Positions 1-12,271 of a stretch of DNA of 64,000 nucleotides are shown here, piece by piece (the first letter of the stretch is position 1; the number at the start of each line of letters is the position of its first letter). The notes under the pieces are model-generated. The model ran no database searches. It saw only the letters and a program-made list of their open reading frames with translations, and was not told the origin of the DNA. Origin of the DNA: Otis tarda (taxonomy: Eukaryota > Chordata > Aves > Otidiformes > Otididae); the NCBI GenBank assembly GCA_026413225.1, contig CM048555.1, forward strand, positions 76,949,785-77,013,784, in the 5' to 3' direction. The position numbers were made by a program, and so were the translations under genes.

Positions 1-2904
1 AGATTCAAATTAAAGGATTAGAAACAGGTTTTTGGATTGGGAAAAGGCTTTTACTTATGAAGAATATACTTGCTGACTGGAGATTCTGCAGTGAAATAGG
101 TTTGTCATCATGATCCTGAGCTCTGTAAATAACCAACACCCATTTAATATTAATTAAAAATGTTACATAGACATATGCTAATATTAAAGCACAATGACAT
201 GTTCACAGGCTGCACAGGTGGAAGGGATTGTGAATTTTTGAGAAATCCCATTCCAGCTAGAACTACTTCTTTGGGAAAAGAGAACTCCAAGATGACAAAT
301 TTCCATGGACAGCAACTGATCTGCAAAAATTGGTCAGACCTTGCAATTGTTACTTGGCCTGATGACAAGAGTGGGTGGGTTAAGTGCAAAACTGAACCGT
401 GAAGGTCCAACCAGTGAGCTTTGCATCTTAAAGCAGATGTCCCAAAGCATTACTGCCTCTGTCCACCCCATCTTTTTGGTAGAGGAACAGAGTGCTCTGG
501 GGCGATACCTTCTGAAACCATCACAGATGGCTACCTGATGCATCTGAACCCTTTGTTCACAGTCATCCCCTACCCTGCAAAAAGCCTCAGTAGCCACTTT
601 TTCCTCCAGCCCATCAGGTGTCTGAGACACATTAGATCTTCTTCCTCCTGACTCTGCATGACCTTGGCAGTGCTGGTGCCTTTGATGCTCCTTTCCCATT
701 TCTTCCTCTTCCAAAGGTTTTTGTGCCTGGGTTGTTCTGGCAGCTGCCCTGACTCCAGAATCAGCATTTTGCTCACTGGCTGGCCAAGATGCAATCTGTC
801 CATGTGTAGCTTAGAGTTGTGTGTGGGAAACTAGAAGAAGAAAGAACAAGAGAAGACAGCTGAAGATAAGGCAAGGATGTCAGCTTGAGTAGGAAGGGGG
901 AGCTTGTAGGAAACCACAGCACTTTGATGAATCAGCATCCAATAAACCATGGGTAATCTACTGTGGCCAGCAGAACTACCCCGGTGCGGAACTGAGCCAG
1001 TCTTTCCTTCTGGTCCATTCCTCAGACTCCTGTCCATGCATCTTCAAAGGGTTTTTCTGCAGATCTTGTATGTCCTCGCCCTCTGTGCTGAGACTTGGTG
1101 GTGTTGAGATGCCTGGGTGTCTCCCCTTACTGTTTCCAACCTTGTTCTTTATAACTCTGCTCTCTGGGTAGCTCTCACGCCTCAGTCCTGAGACATGCTC
1201 TACCATGATGGGAAGGAAATAATCACATAAGTTTTGAGATTCAGGAGGGCTCAAAAACTGTGATGGAAGGAAGGGGGCCAATAAATGGACATGTGCCCCT
1301 GGAGTTAATCACTCCATCTGGACTTCATTCACTAGTCAGGAAAAATAAATACTGGGAGCTGAAGCGCAAATGACTAATGATTTACCTTTTGGTCATTCTA
1401 AGTGTGCTTTGCTCCAAAGAGCTTTGCTACACTGGATTTAGCACCAAAAAGGCATCCATGGCCCCTCCTCTGGAGTCTGCACACATGGCTGAGTAGCAGA
1501 ACCAGTCAGCAGTGTAAGGAAAAGCAGCAGCACCTGAATTATATGGACTTAGGGAGGACTTGAGTAATCACACTCCAGGACTGAGTTAAAGGGTTTCATG
1601 GGGAGTGGGAAGACTGCGAAGGGTTGTCAGCCTTTCAGGACCCTCACCAGGATAAACCGTTGCAACTGTTCGAGTTTTTCCTTAAACGGGAGGTTATTAG
1701 AGGGACAGCTACTGCTACAGCAGGCTTATTCACTGACCCTTTGCAAAGCAGTCTGCTTTGCAGTTTTTCCTTTTACAGACGGATTTTCTAGTGTGGGAGC
1801 CTGTGGCTTGGATGGTTGAGGGTGGCAGAGCTGGCACAGCTAAATCTGAATTTCTTCTCAGGCAGTGCAACCGCAAGACACAATCAATATAACATCACCA
1901 GTGATTCTGAGCAGCCTAGTCTGTGTTGTGGCTTGTCCCTGATGACATTCTTTGTGGTATCATCTTAGTCCTGCGCATGTATCTGGCTGTTGTGATCTAG
2001 CAGAGCTGACTTGATTCAGCCCCCCTGCCTCTAAAACAAGCGCTTTTATGTTGTCTGAGGCTCTTTCCAATTCCTCCCCACGGCACGTCATTCTCCTCCC
2101 TGGCAGCCTTGTACAGTTAAAAGTGAAGGACCAAAAGGAAACAAAAACCTATCCAGCAAGGACAAATAAATGAACACCACACATGAAAACGGCTTGCCTT
2201 GAAACTTAAATTGCTTGTTAACTTTCGTCTGGTTTTGGCAGGGAAACAGATTATTTCCAGTGCCCCAGCCTTAGAAGCTTGGCTGCTTTTCAATATCTGA
2301 CTAGGGCTTCAGTGTTGGGAATTTTATTGTCTTCAGCACCTGCAAAGGCAAAGCTAAATAAATAAATGAAGTTTCAAGGTAGAGTTTGACGCTGTTGTAT
2401 TTGTTAATTGAATTTTTAGCCTGATTTCCTAAGGAAACAAAGCTTCCCAGCTGTGTGGATGAATCTTGCCATTGAATTATAAACTAAAAATTGACTAGGA
2501 GTGGTACCCAAAGAAGCATAAGAAAGTCCAGTTAGAGATGGGAACTTATTTCTAGTCTCCAAAAGGGAAGAAAAACAGCAACATGAGGACTACTTTGAGT
2601 ATCCCTGGGGAAATCCACGAAGAAGCATACTACCCAAGTGCTCCAACCCACCAGGGAGCCTCCACCCTGATCTTGCACCATGTCCAGCTGCATTTTAAGC
2701 CTTTTCCTGAGCCATTTGTGGGCTGAATACCATTGATCCTTGTCATGGCAAGCATCTCATTCCTCCTGTAGGAGGACTGGAGGTCTGGATCATCTTCTTT
2801 CACTTCATGTTCATTGCACCTAAGCCTCAGCCTCCACTACATCTGGGGTCAAATATCTTTGTCAGCATGTTAGGAAGATTTTGAGTGATCCAGATTCTAT
2901 ACAG
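1..2904. other. Non-coding, single-copy-looking sequence
   Basis: No recognisable exon, RNA gene or repeat. Open frames on both strands are short (up to 126 codons) and low in information, and some overlap each other in opposite directions (160-402 plus, 150-410 minus). The sequence reads like ordinary avian intergenic or intronic DNA. Confidence 0.6.
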
Positions 2905-2955
2905 AAGAAGGACTAGATGACCTGGGAAAGTTCTTTCCCATGCTTTTCTGTAGAT
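2905..2955 (+). mobile_element. Possible 3' end of an old CR1 LINE
   Basis: The string GGACTAGATGACCTGGGAAA followed by a TTCTTTCCCATGC-like end resembles the plus-sense CR1 3' terminus, which usually reads GGACTAGATGACC, about ten bases, then TCCCTTCCAACC. Only about 50 bp match and the upstream part is not recognisable, so this may be coincidence. Confidence 0.38.
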
Positions 2956-5900
2956 TTCCTCAGTTCTTGTTTTCTCTACACGATGCTGCTGTTCCTCGAA
3001 GATCAGGTGCCTCTGGTGAAGGTTGAGAGCTAAGATCTGCTTGAAAACTCTCCTCCTTCTTCTGTAGCTCATGACTTCTGATCAGTATATTGTGTTTGAC
3101 ACCTGTTGAGTAATTAAAAGAAATTTTTGCCTGCTTTGTTACAGGCATTAAGCGATTTTATCTTGTAAGAGGAAGAGAGAGATAGGTAAAAGAATGTAAG
3201 TTGGTGTCTAACTGGTTATAGTGTCAATCTTTCCTAAAAAAATTCTCATGAAACTGTCAATAACGCACTAAGAAGAAATCAGTTCCCACCAGTAATACAT
3301 ACCAGACATTCAGTTCGCCAAGGACTTTGCAGTTTCCATTCACATTATATATACAAGATGTTGGGCTCTTATGCAGAAACTAGGATAAAACAGTTGGCAG
3401 AATGAAAGTTGATTGCAGCCAATTCAAGAAATTTAGGAGGAAATATCTCAAATTCTTCTGAGCAAAGTCACACAAAGAGGAGCTGCTCGGTTGCTTTTAT
3501 TCTTGGGAATGTGATCCTGAATCAAATTATGCATGTACCTGGCTTTGCAAACAGAACAAATTTCCACTGCCTGTGCATTTAAAGCACATTTGCCTTCAAG
3601 GGGACTTTGCCCAGAGCATAACATAAATCACACGTCACTGAAGCTTTGCAAAAATCAATCAGCTAAGGGTGGCTGCAGTAGCCAAAGGGGATTGAAATTG
3701 GAGAGGTGATATCTCTGAATGTGTTGAGCTGAAATCCCCCCTCCTTCAGTTCCTTCTTCTGGGTCAGCTCCTCTGTGCTTCTGGGGAAACTTTTGAGGAT
3801 TGTTAGAGGAGCAGAAGTATGTATCTCACCTTCTGGCATAGCTGTCCAGTCCAGCAAGGGTTGTATTTCTCCTTCTGGTAAAGAGATGCCAGAAAATGCT
3901 TTGCTGGGAGTTAATTCTGAGTCTATGGTGGGAGGTAAAGCAGTAAGAAAGAAGATAATTAAATTTTTATGGGTCTGAAAAACCAGAAACAGCTGCTAAA
4001 AAACCACTCAATGTACTGGACCAAGCAAGTTCCCTCAGTCTCTTTGATCTGTAGTTGGGAACAATCACTGTAAAGGAACTTGCCGGTAGACTGGTGGGCT
4101 AGACTCAGCTTTGGGATTTATTTTTATTCCTTCCCATCCCTGTTGAAAGCTTGTGGATGAGACAGTTGCCAGTGGTATTTAAACTATCATCACTTTGCTG
4201 TTTGCTGGGATAAAGCTGGTGGTTTGTTTGTTTGTTTGTTTGTTTTTTTGTAGCAGATGTCATGAGCTTAAATTCCTGTACCGCAGCAAAAGTGGTGGAC
4301 TGACTGAGCAATCACTTTGGAAGAGCGTTTTGCAAGGATTGCTGTTTGTGGGTCCATTAGCCTCCCAGTAAAACTCTGCTGCGGAAAGTCTTTGGCCTTA
4401 ATTTCTGTGCAGAACAAGTTCTGGTTCAGTGTAGACATAGGAAAAAAAAAATCTCAAAGTTCAGATAGGATCCAAATATGCCTTTTAAATAAATCTAGTT
4501 ATTATGAGCAGACAAGACACAACTTCCCTTAAACTTCAGTAATGAAATAATCACACCCTTTGAGTTTAATGCCACCAAACACCAGATCTCTCCTATAGAG
4601 CTCAGAAGCCCAGGAAAATTGATGCTGCACTGTAATTGGCATGTATGAGCAGCAGAGGGTAGTGTATTACACAGAAAAAGCTTCCATCAGGGTAGCAGAA
4701 GCTATTTTTGAAAGCGTTTCTCGGAAAATCAGATTGATAGCAAGAATTTAAATTGAAAGCAGGCTTGGCCCCTCCCTGCTGCAGTCCGTGTGCGGCAGGG
4801 CTTGCTGTGCGCAAGCATGAGCTGCCGCATTGTTTAAAGATGATTTAATAGCGGTATTTGTTTGGGTGTAGAAGAACGTTTGTCTGCAATTAAGTTCTCA
4901 AAACTTCTGCGCTGCACCAAGGTGTGATGCTTTACTTGATTCCCAGGAGTTCAGGCGAAGAGTATGCTATCAGATCAAGGTTTTCCAGGGTCCTGCCTCT
5001 TCTGCATCTCAGCCATGTTCCCTTCATACTGGGAAGAGGTCTGAATACGCCCCATCCTCCTCTCATAGGTACTACACTAATTACCTTGGGAGTAAGGTAA
5101 TTCTCACTGCTCATGGTGTCTGCAGCCTGGGTCACCGGGGACCGGGCTGCAAGGCTCACCCAAAAGTGCAGCTGGTGCTTGGTGTAAAAGTAACTTTAAA
5201 CAGGTCAGTGATGGAGGGGTTCAGAGAACATGTCAAACTGGATGTAACCTGAGTTAAATACTGTGAGGACTATAGTACCCTCCTCTTCCCTCCTCACATC
5301 TCTGCTGAGATGACTCACTCTGGCACCGCAGAGCACATCTGTACCTTCCCAAGCTGCTCTTGATTTATCGAGAGTGGTTGAAGAATTAAAGAGGTGTATA
5401 AGCCTCCTTGGTGCTGCTATTTCACCTGTGCACTTTTCATGGCTCAGGATAAATAATGGCAGTCCCAGCAGAGATCATCTCACCTTGTCATCTCAATGGC
5501 TCTGGAGAGGAGAGCTCTAAACAGCTCATTCGGTGATTACAAAATTTCTCTGCCTGTCTTATAACTCAAGAGAATGAAGTTTGGTAACTGGTGCTGAGGG
5601 AAGCTGTTAGAGAACAGCTGTGCTCTTTGAGATAATACATGTGTATGTGCACGTTAATATTTACAGATATTCTTAAATGTGAGAATCCTACTTTTGCTTT
5701 TATTTTTTTTTTTTGCAAGGAAGTCCTTGTATAACAAACACTAAATGGACTCTAATAATATAAGCAAGAGCACACAGGACTTCTTAAGGATGCTGAGGAG
5801 ATGCCTCATCACCTGCTGTCTCCCGTTGATTGGTGCATCACACTAAATCTCACGCTGGGAGATGTTCCTAGGTGGGATGGTCTGTCTTGCATCTGCTTTT

Positions 5901-7924
5901 GGATGAATGAGGTCAATGAACAAGCTGTTCTTGAGCTTTCTGGCTACTTTACCTTGCTTTCACCTTGCACTTATCCATCACTCACTGTGTCTGCTACTGA
6001 AGGTGCACCTCCATTTATCTGAACCATAAATTCCTGTACCAAGTGAGTAAGCTCCATCTGGTAGGCACCTAAAAAGTAGCCCAGAGATGGGCAGAGGAGC
6101 AGCAGTGCTCCTTTGTGTTTGATCTGTGGTAATTTCAGTTGCGAACAGCTAGGGGAGAGGTTTCTGCCTTTCGTATCATAGGTGGCTTTTACAGCACTTT
6201 ACAGACTGAAGGAGAGTCTGGGCTCCTCATGGGCTGAAGGAGTGGCTTTTGCTACTCCCATCACTGGATCGCTTTGCAGGTTGGTACATTTCCTGTGGAT
6301 CTCTGTCACTGGGTGACATTTCTTTCATGAGAAAAGTCTCATGAAATAACTAGGAGCAGTGAATAAGGACCAAGGGCTGTGCTCTGTACCAGTTCATTTT
6401 GACGTTGGTTGGGTGCCTCGAGTTATCTTATTGTTATCAAGAGCTACCTATGCGTATCCAGCTGGGGAGATGTGGAATCAATGTGCAAGTTATAGTTTTA
6501 GACTGAAGGAGGCCAAGATATTTGTGTCAATGGAAATATTTTCTTTTGCTTACTCTGGAGAAAAAAAAAATCTTAAGTTTTACTCATTCTCTTATTTTCT
6601 TAATTTTTAGTTACCAGAAATAACATAGGTATCTGAAGAAAATACTGTTTCAAACAGGAAAATTTGAATATTAGTTTTAAAAAAAATTCAGAAAAAAAAC
6701 CTTATAAATTACCTCTATCCCCCTTACACAGACACACCTTGAATTTGGACAAACTGGCATTTTGCAATAGCGTGTTTAAGTAGAAAATCCTTGCCAATTT
6801 CTGCTGGTGGGTGATGATATCCTTACAAGTTGTCAAAAGGAAAATGAGGTCAAAAAAGGCAAGCAATGGTAAGACAGCCATGTAGGATGGGGTGTACAAG
6901 GACTGGAAACCTTTCTGGGCAATTGAGCTGTGCCTGGATCAATTGTGTTCGCTTAAAACCGTGGTTCTCTCTCCTGCTGGCTTTCCCTCTGAAATACTAA
7001 ATTCAAAGCAACCTGCTCTTTTTGACTTAATAAAGTGTATTTGTTGCTCCCGTTTCCTGATGAACTTCCTGAACTCACCAAGATGCTCATAACAAGAAAC
7101 GTTATGAAAGCCATTTCCTAAATGGTTTGGGGTTTAATTTGGTCCTTATGGCCCTGGACAAGTCAAAGAGTTTTGATCTGCTTCATCAGTTATTTGTTTT
7201 ATGGTCTGAGGCCTTTCGGTCCTGTGGCAGTCGTTCATCCATTTCTTATGCCAAAACACTACTTTCTGTCCTTAATCGTCATCTTGGTGATAAAGGTGAT
7301 TTATAACTGCTTTTCCCTGTTCGGAGAGGGATATGACAGCTACAATCTCTCAGGTATATTGCACCCTCCATTGAGCAAACCATTAATTCTAGCTCAGCAA
7401 AGGTGTCTACCTAACTGGTTTGGAGGTACTGAGATGCATGTATCTCCCCTTAGATAAATGAAGTCAATTAAATCTCCCATTAAGATCTTCTAGCTTCCAC
7501 AGATGGTCTTTCTTTTTCCCATATGATAATCATATTAAAATTGCATGCGGAGCCATTTGTACATTTTAACGTTAACGTTCCCTGCTCCAAATCAGCTGGG
7601 GGAAGAGGGAATTGTCACAGTTTTCATCAGCCTCTTTTGCTGTCATTGTAATCCTTCCAAAGGGAGCCGCTGCAGCCTGAGTCATTATCAACTAAAAACG
7701 TGTTTGCATGAGCAGGTGAAAAAAATAAAACAGCTAATCCAGGACTTTTCCTGGGAGTCCATTGTAAAATGGAAACGTTTGCTGAGAAATTATTTCTGAA
7801 GAAATGAATAGGGCCAGGGGATGCCATGCCCAGCTGGATCTTCTCTGATTCTGTTGAGCCAATACTTTCAGTAATTGGGAAAAGCAAATCTGAGCCTTAG
7901 AGCTCTCTGCTGCACTGGAATCTG
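2956..7924. other. Non-coding sequence with simple repeats
   Basis: No gene is recognised. The stretch holds a GTTT microsatellite at about 4221-4249 and a run of 12 T at 5703-5714. All open frames are under about 115 codons without domain-like composition. Confidence 0.6.
4221..4249. repeat. (GTTT)n microsatellite
   Basis: About five to six GTTT units ending in a longer T run (GTTTGTTTGTTTGTTT then seven T). This may be a simple repeat or the decayed tail of a minus-strand retroposon. No retroposon body is visible beside it. Confidence 0.85.
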
Positions 7925-8020
7925 GGACCAGTGAGTGCTGAGTGCCCTCAGTTTCCACTTGTAATGATGAAAACAATGACAGTATTGGAGAACACAGTAG
8001 CATAAGGTTGGAAGGGGTCT
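7925..8020 (+). mobile_element. Probable MIR SINE fossil
   Basis: The segment contains GCCCTCAGTTTCCACTTGTA followed by AATGATGAAAACAATGACAGTA. This aligns with the conserved MIR core (CCTCAGTTTCC, CATCTGTAAAATGGG, ATAATAACAGTA). The following GCATAAGGTTGGAAGGGG may be the next MIR block (CTCATAGGGTTG...) or the end of an old CR1; both readings are possible. MIRs are pan-amniote and strongly decayed, which fits the mismatch level. Confidence 0.5.
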
Positions 8021-8929
8021 TATGGGTCAAGTCGCCTGTAATCAAAACCGGCACCTCATACCCTCCTCTCAGTGTGAAGCTCCATCTTAAAGAGCTGGCT
8101 TTCTCTCTTCTTTAGGCTCCAGCTGGGGCTTGATTTAATGGAACTTATTTCTAATTGCCAGCTTAAATATATTAATGGCCAATTTTACACAATTTTTTCT
8201 TTTTCTCAGTGTATTCTGTCAGCTTCACAGTACTTTTCTCTGTCTCTTGGTACAAACCAAGAGGAATTGGAGCGTCTCATCTCTCTTTGCCAGGCAGGGC
8301 AAGCCTCATTTTAGAAGGGTTCTCCATCCACATTTCGTCCTCAGAACAGTTTTCTACCACTTTTCCCATTTCAGCCTCATCCTCTTGTAGAAGGATAATA
8401 GTAATTTCATTCCTTTGTACAATGGCTTTACTATATCTTTACATCTGCCTGGAAATACATGGATGCCTACCTTAAGATAGGAGAGAGGAACGTCATTTTT
8501 ACCGAAGAGCCTAAAGATGGGTCTTGGGGTAGGGTACATCTCATCTAACTTCAGCTATGTAATAGCTACACCTACAGTCTCAGGTTTTTTTTTTTGTAGT
8601 TAGTAAAGGGAGATAAGTATCTCCCAAGAACAAGATGGGTTATCTTCTAAAGATACCTACATTTGCTGGAGTATGAACAAATGAAGTTCATTTTGGAAGT
8701 ACCCGTTTATTTTATTTGCTATGATGAACTCAGGTGACCACCTTTGCCAGGGTGTCTAGCCTTTAGATAGCTAAAGGTAGATGAAATTTTGGAGCGGATG
8801 TTAGACAGGAGCTACGGAGTACTTGGGCACAGATCTTCCTGCTGCCACCCCTCTTAACGGTACTGGCCTCATGAATTCATCCTTGCGCATGCAAGGCCAT
8901 CCATGGACTCCTGAATTTGGCAGTCTGGG
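8021..8929. other. Non-coding sequence
   Basis: No exon or repeat is recognised apart from a run of 11 T at 8585-8595. Open frames here are short and overlap in alternative frames of the same strand, so they are not credible genes. Confidence 0.55.
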
Positions 8930-9050
8930 AAGAGGCAGAACAAATTCAACTCTGACTCGCACCCACAGTTCTCGGTGATTTCAATAGAGTGGCACGAGAG
9001 ACCAGAAGAGCCTCCAAGACAATCTGCGGTGTAGGCGGCCTCCATGGAGA
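8930..9050 (-). repeat. Possible ancient palindromic (MITE-like) element
   Basis: On the minus strand the run CTCTATTGAAATCACCGAGA is followed by ACTGTGGGTGC. This resembles an old reptile/bird repeat built around CCATTGAAATCAATGGGAGC and CTGTGGGTGC. The central palindrome has decayed. A minus-strand open frame (8869-9117) crosses it and has raised CpG content, but it has no good donor site, so I prefer the repeat reading. Confidence 0.33.
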
Positions 9051-9569
9051 TTAGTGTGGTAACAGTGGGATACGTAAGAAAATATTCCATCTGTGGTACA
9101 TTGTATACATCTCTCAAACAACCAACTCGGCCTGCATGCTACTAATGGCTTTCTAGAAGACGAATGCCCTAGATTTACAGCTCAAGGACAGAATCTTCAT
9201 CAAAACTTAATGACAAATTAATTTTAATTCTTATTTATTTTACTTTAAAACATTTGTAGACAATGAACTTTACTGCTTTAATGAAATATTTCTCATTATA
9301 GACCTGTCAAGTCTGCTACAAAAAGAATACAGCTTATTTTTTCCGTGTGTGGCAAGGGGATTTTACTAATTTTTTTTGTGATCACTTATTTATGGTTTAT
9401 GTCACAGTTTTCAAAGCAACTAAGCCAGAGGCTGTTCCACTTACATGGGACCACCCGCAGCAAAAAGGGCCACATAATAAGAATACACTAGTTATCAACC
9501 TTGACTTCTGATTTTGGTGATGGGGAGGGAGGCACTCAGTGCTCAGTAGCTGTTGTTTGTGAACTGGCA

Positions 9570-9695
9570 GTCTAGGTATGGGACTAGAAACAAGGAAACT
9601 CAGATCTTGTAGTACTCCGTCGTAGGCTTGGGCAAGCGGTTTCACAGCTCCGAGTCACATTCCTCATTTGTGAATGGAGAGAATCATGGAAACAC
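9570..9695 (+). mobile_element. Probable MIR SINE fossil
   Basis: GGCTTGGGCAAGCGGTTTCA, then CATTCCTCATTTGTGAATGG and AGAGAATCAT, matches the ordered MIR landmarks: CTTGGGCAAGTCACTT, then TTTCCTCATCTGTAAAATGG and GATAAT. The upstream GGGACTAGAAACAAGGAAAC part fits the MIR 5' half more loosely. Three landmarks in correct order and spacing make this one of the better MIR calls here. Confidence 0.62.
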
Positions 9696-9713
9696 AGTAA
9701 TGCGGAGAAAGTC

Positions 9714-9764
9714 TGGCTTTCAAATTTATATGTGAAGAAAATGTGTGGCTTTCAAATTTATATG
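9714..9764. repeat. 32-bp-period direct duplication
   Basis: The 19-mer TGGCTTTCAAATTTATATG occurs exactly at 9714-9732 and again at 9746-9764, separated by 13 bp. The copies are identical, so the duplication is probably recent. Confidence 0.95.
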
Positions 9765-9991
9765 CATAAAACTGAGGAATATGTAGACAATACTTCAACT
9801 GCTTCAGAAGCAATTCCCACTAAAAAAAATGCAACAAAAATTTGGTGAAATCAAATACCAGATAACTAGACACGAGTGTGCAGCAGTTTGGGGCAGAGAA
9901 TGAAGAGAGGTTCGGAAGACTGAGCTTGGTACCTACTTTCTGTGTATAGTGAACTGGGAAAATGATGCGCTTGGAAATGATATTCATAAGC

Positions 9992-10010
9992 ACCTGTCAG
10001 GCTGACAGGT
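9992..10010. repeat. Short inverted repeat around E-box-like motifs
   Basis: ACCTGTCA, three bases, then TGACAGGT: exact 8-bp arms. Each arm contains a CACCTG/CAGGTA-type core. Too short to claim a function. Confidence 0.8.
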
Positions 10011-10649
10011 AAGGAGAAACATCTGAACCCAGTCCAAGCCCGTATGTATCTCCCTGACTTTGGTGTCTACCTGCGGTTGTTGGTTAGCTGCCTCTCTGAA
10101 GGAAGATTTGCTGGACAAAATCATACCTTCTGTCTAGCATTTTTTTTTTTTTAAGCATAGAAAACTGGCCATTTTTTTTCATTAAAACGACAACAGGTGT
10201 CAGTGATGTCCACCTACTGCTTGATAATCTAATAAGAGTATTTGGTCCAAAAGTAATGTATCGTTTTGTGGTCATTTTCTCTTCAGCCTCAGGGTTTTAA
10301 ACCTGCATCGTTTTGCTTTCCAAGCTGCTGGAGCTGCGTGCTATAGAAGAGCACTGCTGTGTCACCATGTGGGCAAAAGTCCAACACATGGACCACAGCT
10401 GGAGGGCAAATGACTTTCTAGCCTGGCGCCTAAGCCCTGGGCTAACTAAGCTTTGTTTTCTATCTAGCAGTAATCTCCTACAGAGCATGCCAACAGCCCA
10501 GGAGCTTGAGTCCAATATGTACACTTTCTGTCAGAGGGATTTTAAGTGACCTTGCTCTACAGTCATCATGTAGCCTTGTCATCTGAGCCCTGCTGCACCA
10601 GAGGAGACGGGCTGGTCCGTTCCCAGGTTGGCTGGGTCTGTTGTCTTAG
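10011..10649. other. Non-coding sequence
   Basis: No exon or old repeat recognised. It contains a run of 13 T at 10140-10152. Confidence 0.55.
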
Positions 10650-10945
10650 AATCATAAAATCACAGAATGGTTTGGGTGGGAAGGGACCTTCAAAGGTCAT
10701 CCAGTCCAACCCCCCTGCAAGGAGCAGGGACATCTCCAACCAGATCAGGTTGCTCAGAGCCCCGTCCAACCTGGCCTTGAACATTTCCAGGGACAGGGCA
10801 TCCACCACCTCTCTGGGCAACCTGGGCCAGTGCTCCACCACCCTCATTGTAAAAAACTTTTTCCTAATATCTAATCTAAATCTACCTCCCTCTATTTTGA
10901 AACCATTACCCCTAGTTCCGTCACAACTGAAGAGTCTTCTTCTTA
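10650..10945 (-). mobile_element. CR1 LINE, 5'-truncated 3' fragment (copy A)
   Basis: This is the 3' end of a chicken-repeat-1 retrotransposon on the minus strand. The plus-strand text starts with the CR1 terminus (AATCATAAAATCACAGAATG), then GAAGGGACC, CATCCAGTCCAACCCCCCTG and CCACCACCTCTCTGGGCAAC. Minus-strand translation stays open across the fragment and resembles the C-terminal part of CR1 ORF2, the reverse-transcriptase protein, with the family landmarks RGNGFK, RFRLDIRK, HWPRLPREVV and FKARLDGALSNLI. It is truncated well downstream of the catalytic core and so cannot be active. Copies B and C share the same diagnostic GCAAGGAGCAGGGAC block, indicating one subfamily. Confidence 0.95.
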
Positions 10946-12271
10946 TCCTGGAGCCCAGACCTGGTGGAAGGCCGGCATATGCAGTAGAAATTGCCATGAG
11001 ACTTTCTGTTGGCTTCAGGTCCGGTTCAGGTAAAGCCTGTTAAGAGAAGTGAGTCTCTGACCTAATTGACAGAGTAAGCTCTGGAAGATGTCTCAAGTCA
11101 ATCCATGAAATGTAGGTTTAAAACTGCCCTTCACAGCTTCCCTGCAGAAGGGTCTTTTCTTTAGCCTTTGCTCCATGCAAGCTAAAAATCTCAGAAATAG
11201 CTTTTGGTTTGAAAGTTGGAGCTGAAGGATCAATACAAGTTAGGGCAAAACATTGCAGTACAATTGACTGGGCTCCTTGGGTGCTCGCAAAATGCTGCTA
11301 CTGTGATGACAAATAATAATAATGACAGCCATCATCATTATGGCTTTTGGTGGAAAGATTTAATGGATAGATTTGAAGAACTTAAATGTCGATAAACTTA
11401 ATGTAGTTCCATAAATGCTGAAGTCCTGCCTTCCAGAGGAAAAGCACCCAGTGTTAATTTGGCTGTCAGCATTTAAAAGAGATTTTAAGGTGACGATAGC
11501 CTTCCTCAGCTGTTGGAGTGAATCTCATGTGGTTTGCATGCCCAGCTTCTTAGCTGCTAAGTTCGCAGGGAGTCTGTCTGGGCAGTGTTGTATTTTTCTG
11601 ATTTCCTTCTCTCGGCACTGTGCTTTACTGCTGTGTGTATCCTGTTACACACTGAGTGTGCCAGGCTAATGCTGTAAATTACACCATTGTGTAATTGTTC
11701 ATAAAAGGCCCATCAAGCTACATGTCCCTGCAAATGACACCAGAATGCCTGCTCAAGTGGCACATAAGTCAATGATGACTGTCAGGTCCAAACTAAAATC
11801 TCAGTGGATAGAAAAAAAAAATAATTATTGGTACTTACAATCTTACCTCCAGACCTTAGTTTCCATGTCTTATTTCCAGAGCAAGTAGAGGACAATTACC
11901 AGTACTTTCATGTGGCTATGAACTGAGAGTTATTATCTACTGTTTATAGTGCTGCACCACTCAGCTTGGTTATTCTTTTTCAATTGAAAATTAGAAAAAC
12001 ATAACAAAAAAAAAGAGGAAAACTAACTTGGGAACATGAGCCATTTGGGTAGGATGGGTTCTCTGACCTACTACTGCTATTTTTCCCTGGGTAAGGTCAA
12101 CTCATAGAGGCAGGAGGAATCTCAAAATGGCCATGGAACTGCTCCTTTGTAAGTGAAATTACAGCAGGCATAAAGCTGGAAGTGCGGCTGGGTTTGCCTT
12201 ACTGCAGGCTGTGCTGGTTAACAGAAAGCAGGGAGTGTATCAGAGCCAAAAGAAGGGAGAAAATTTTGTAC
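10946..12271. other. Non-coding sequence
   Basis: No repeat or exon recognised. Open frames are below 90 codons. The stretch lies immediately 3' of the exon candidate at 12272-12456 in minus-strand sense, so it could be its downstream intron. Confidence 0.5.

Noticed and set aside
10546-11043. 165-codon plus-strand open frame
   Set aside because: It is the antisense of CR1 copy A; the same antisense peptide text recurs at copies B and C.
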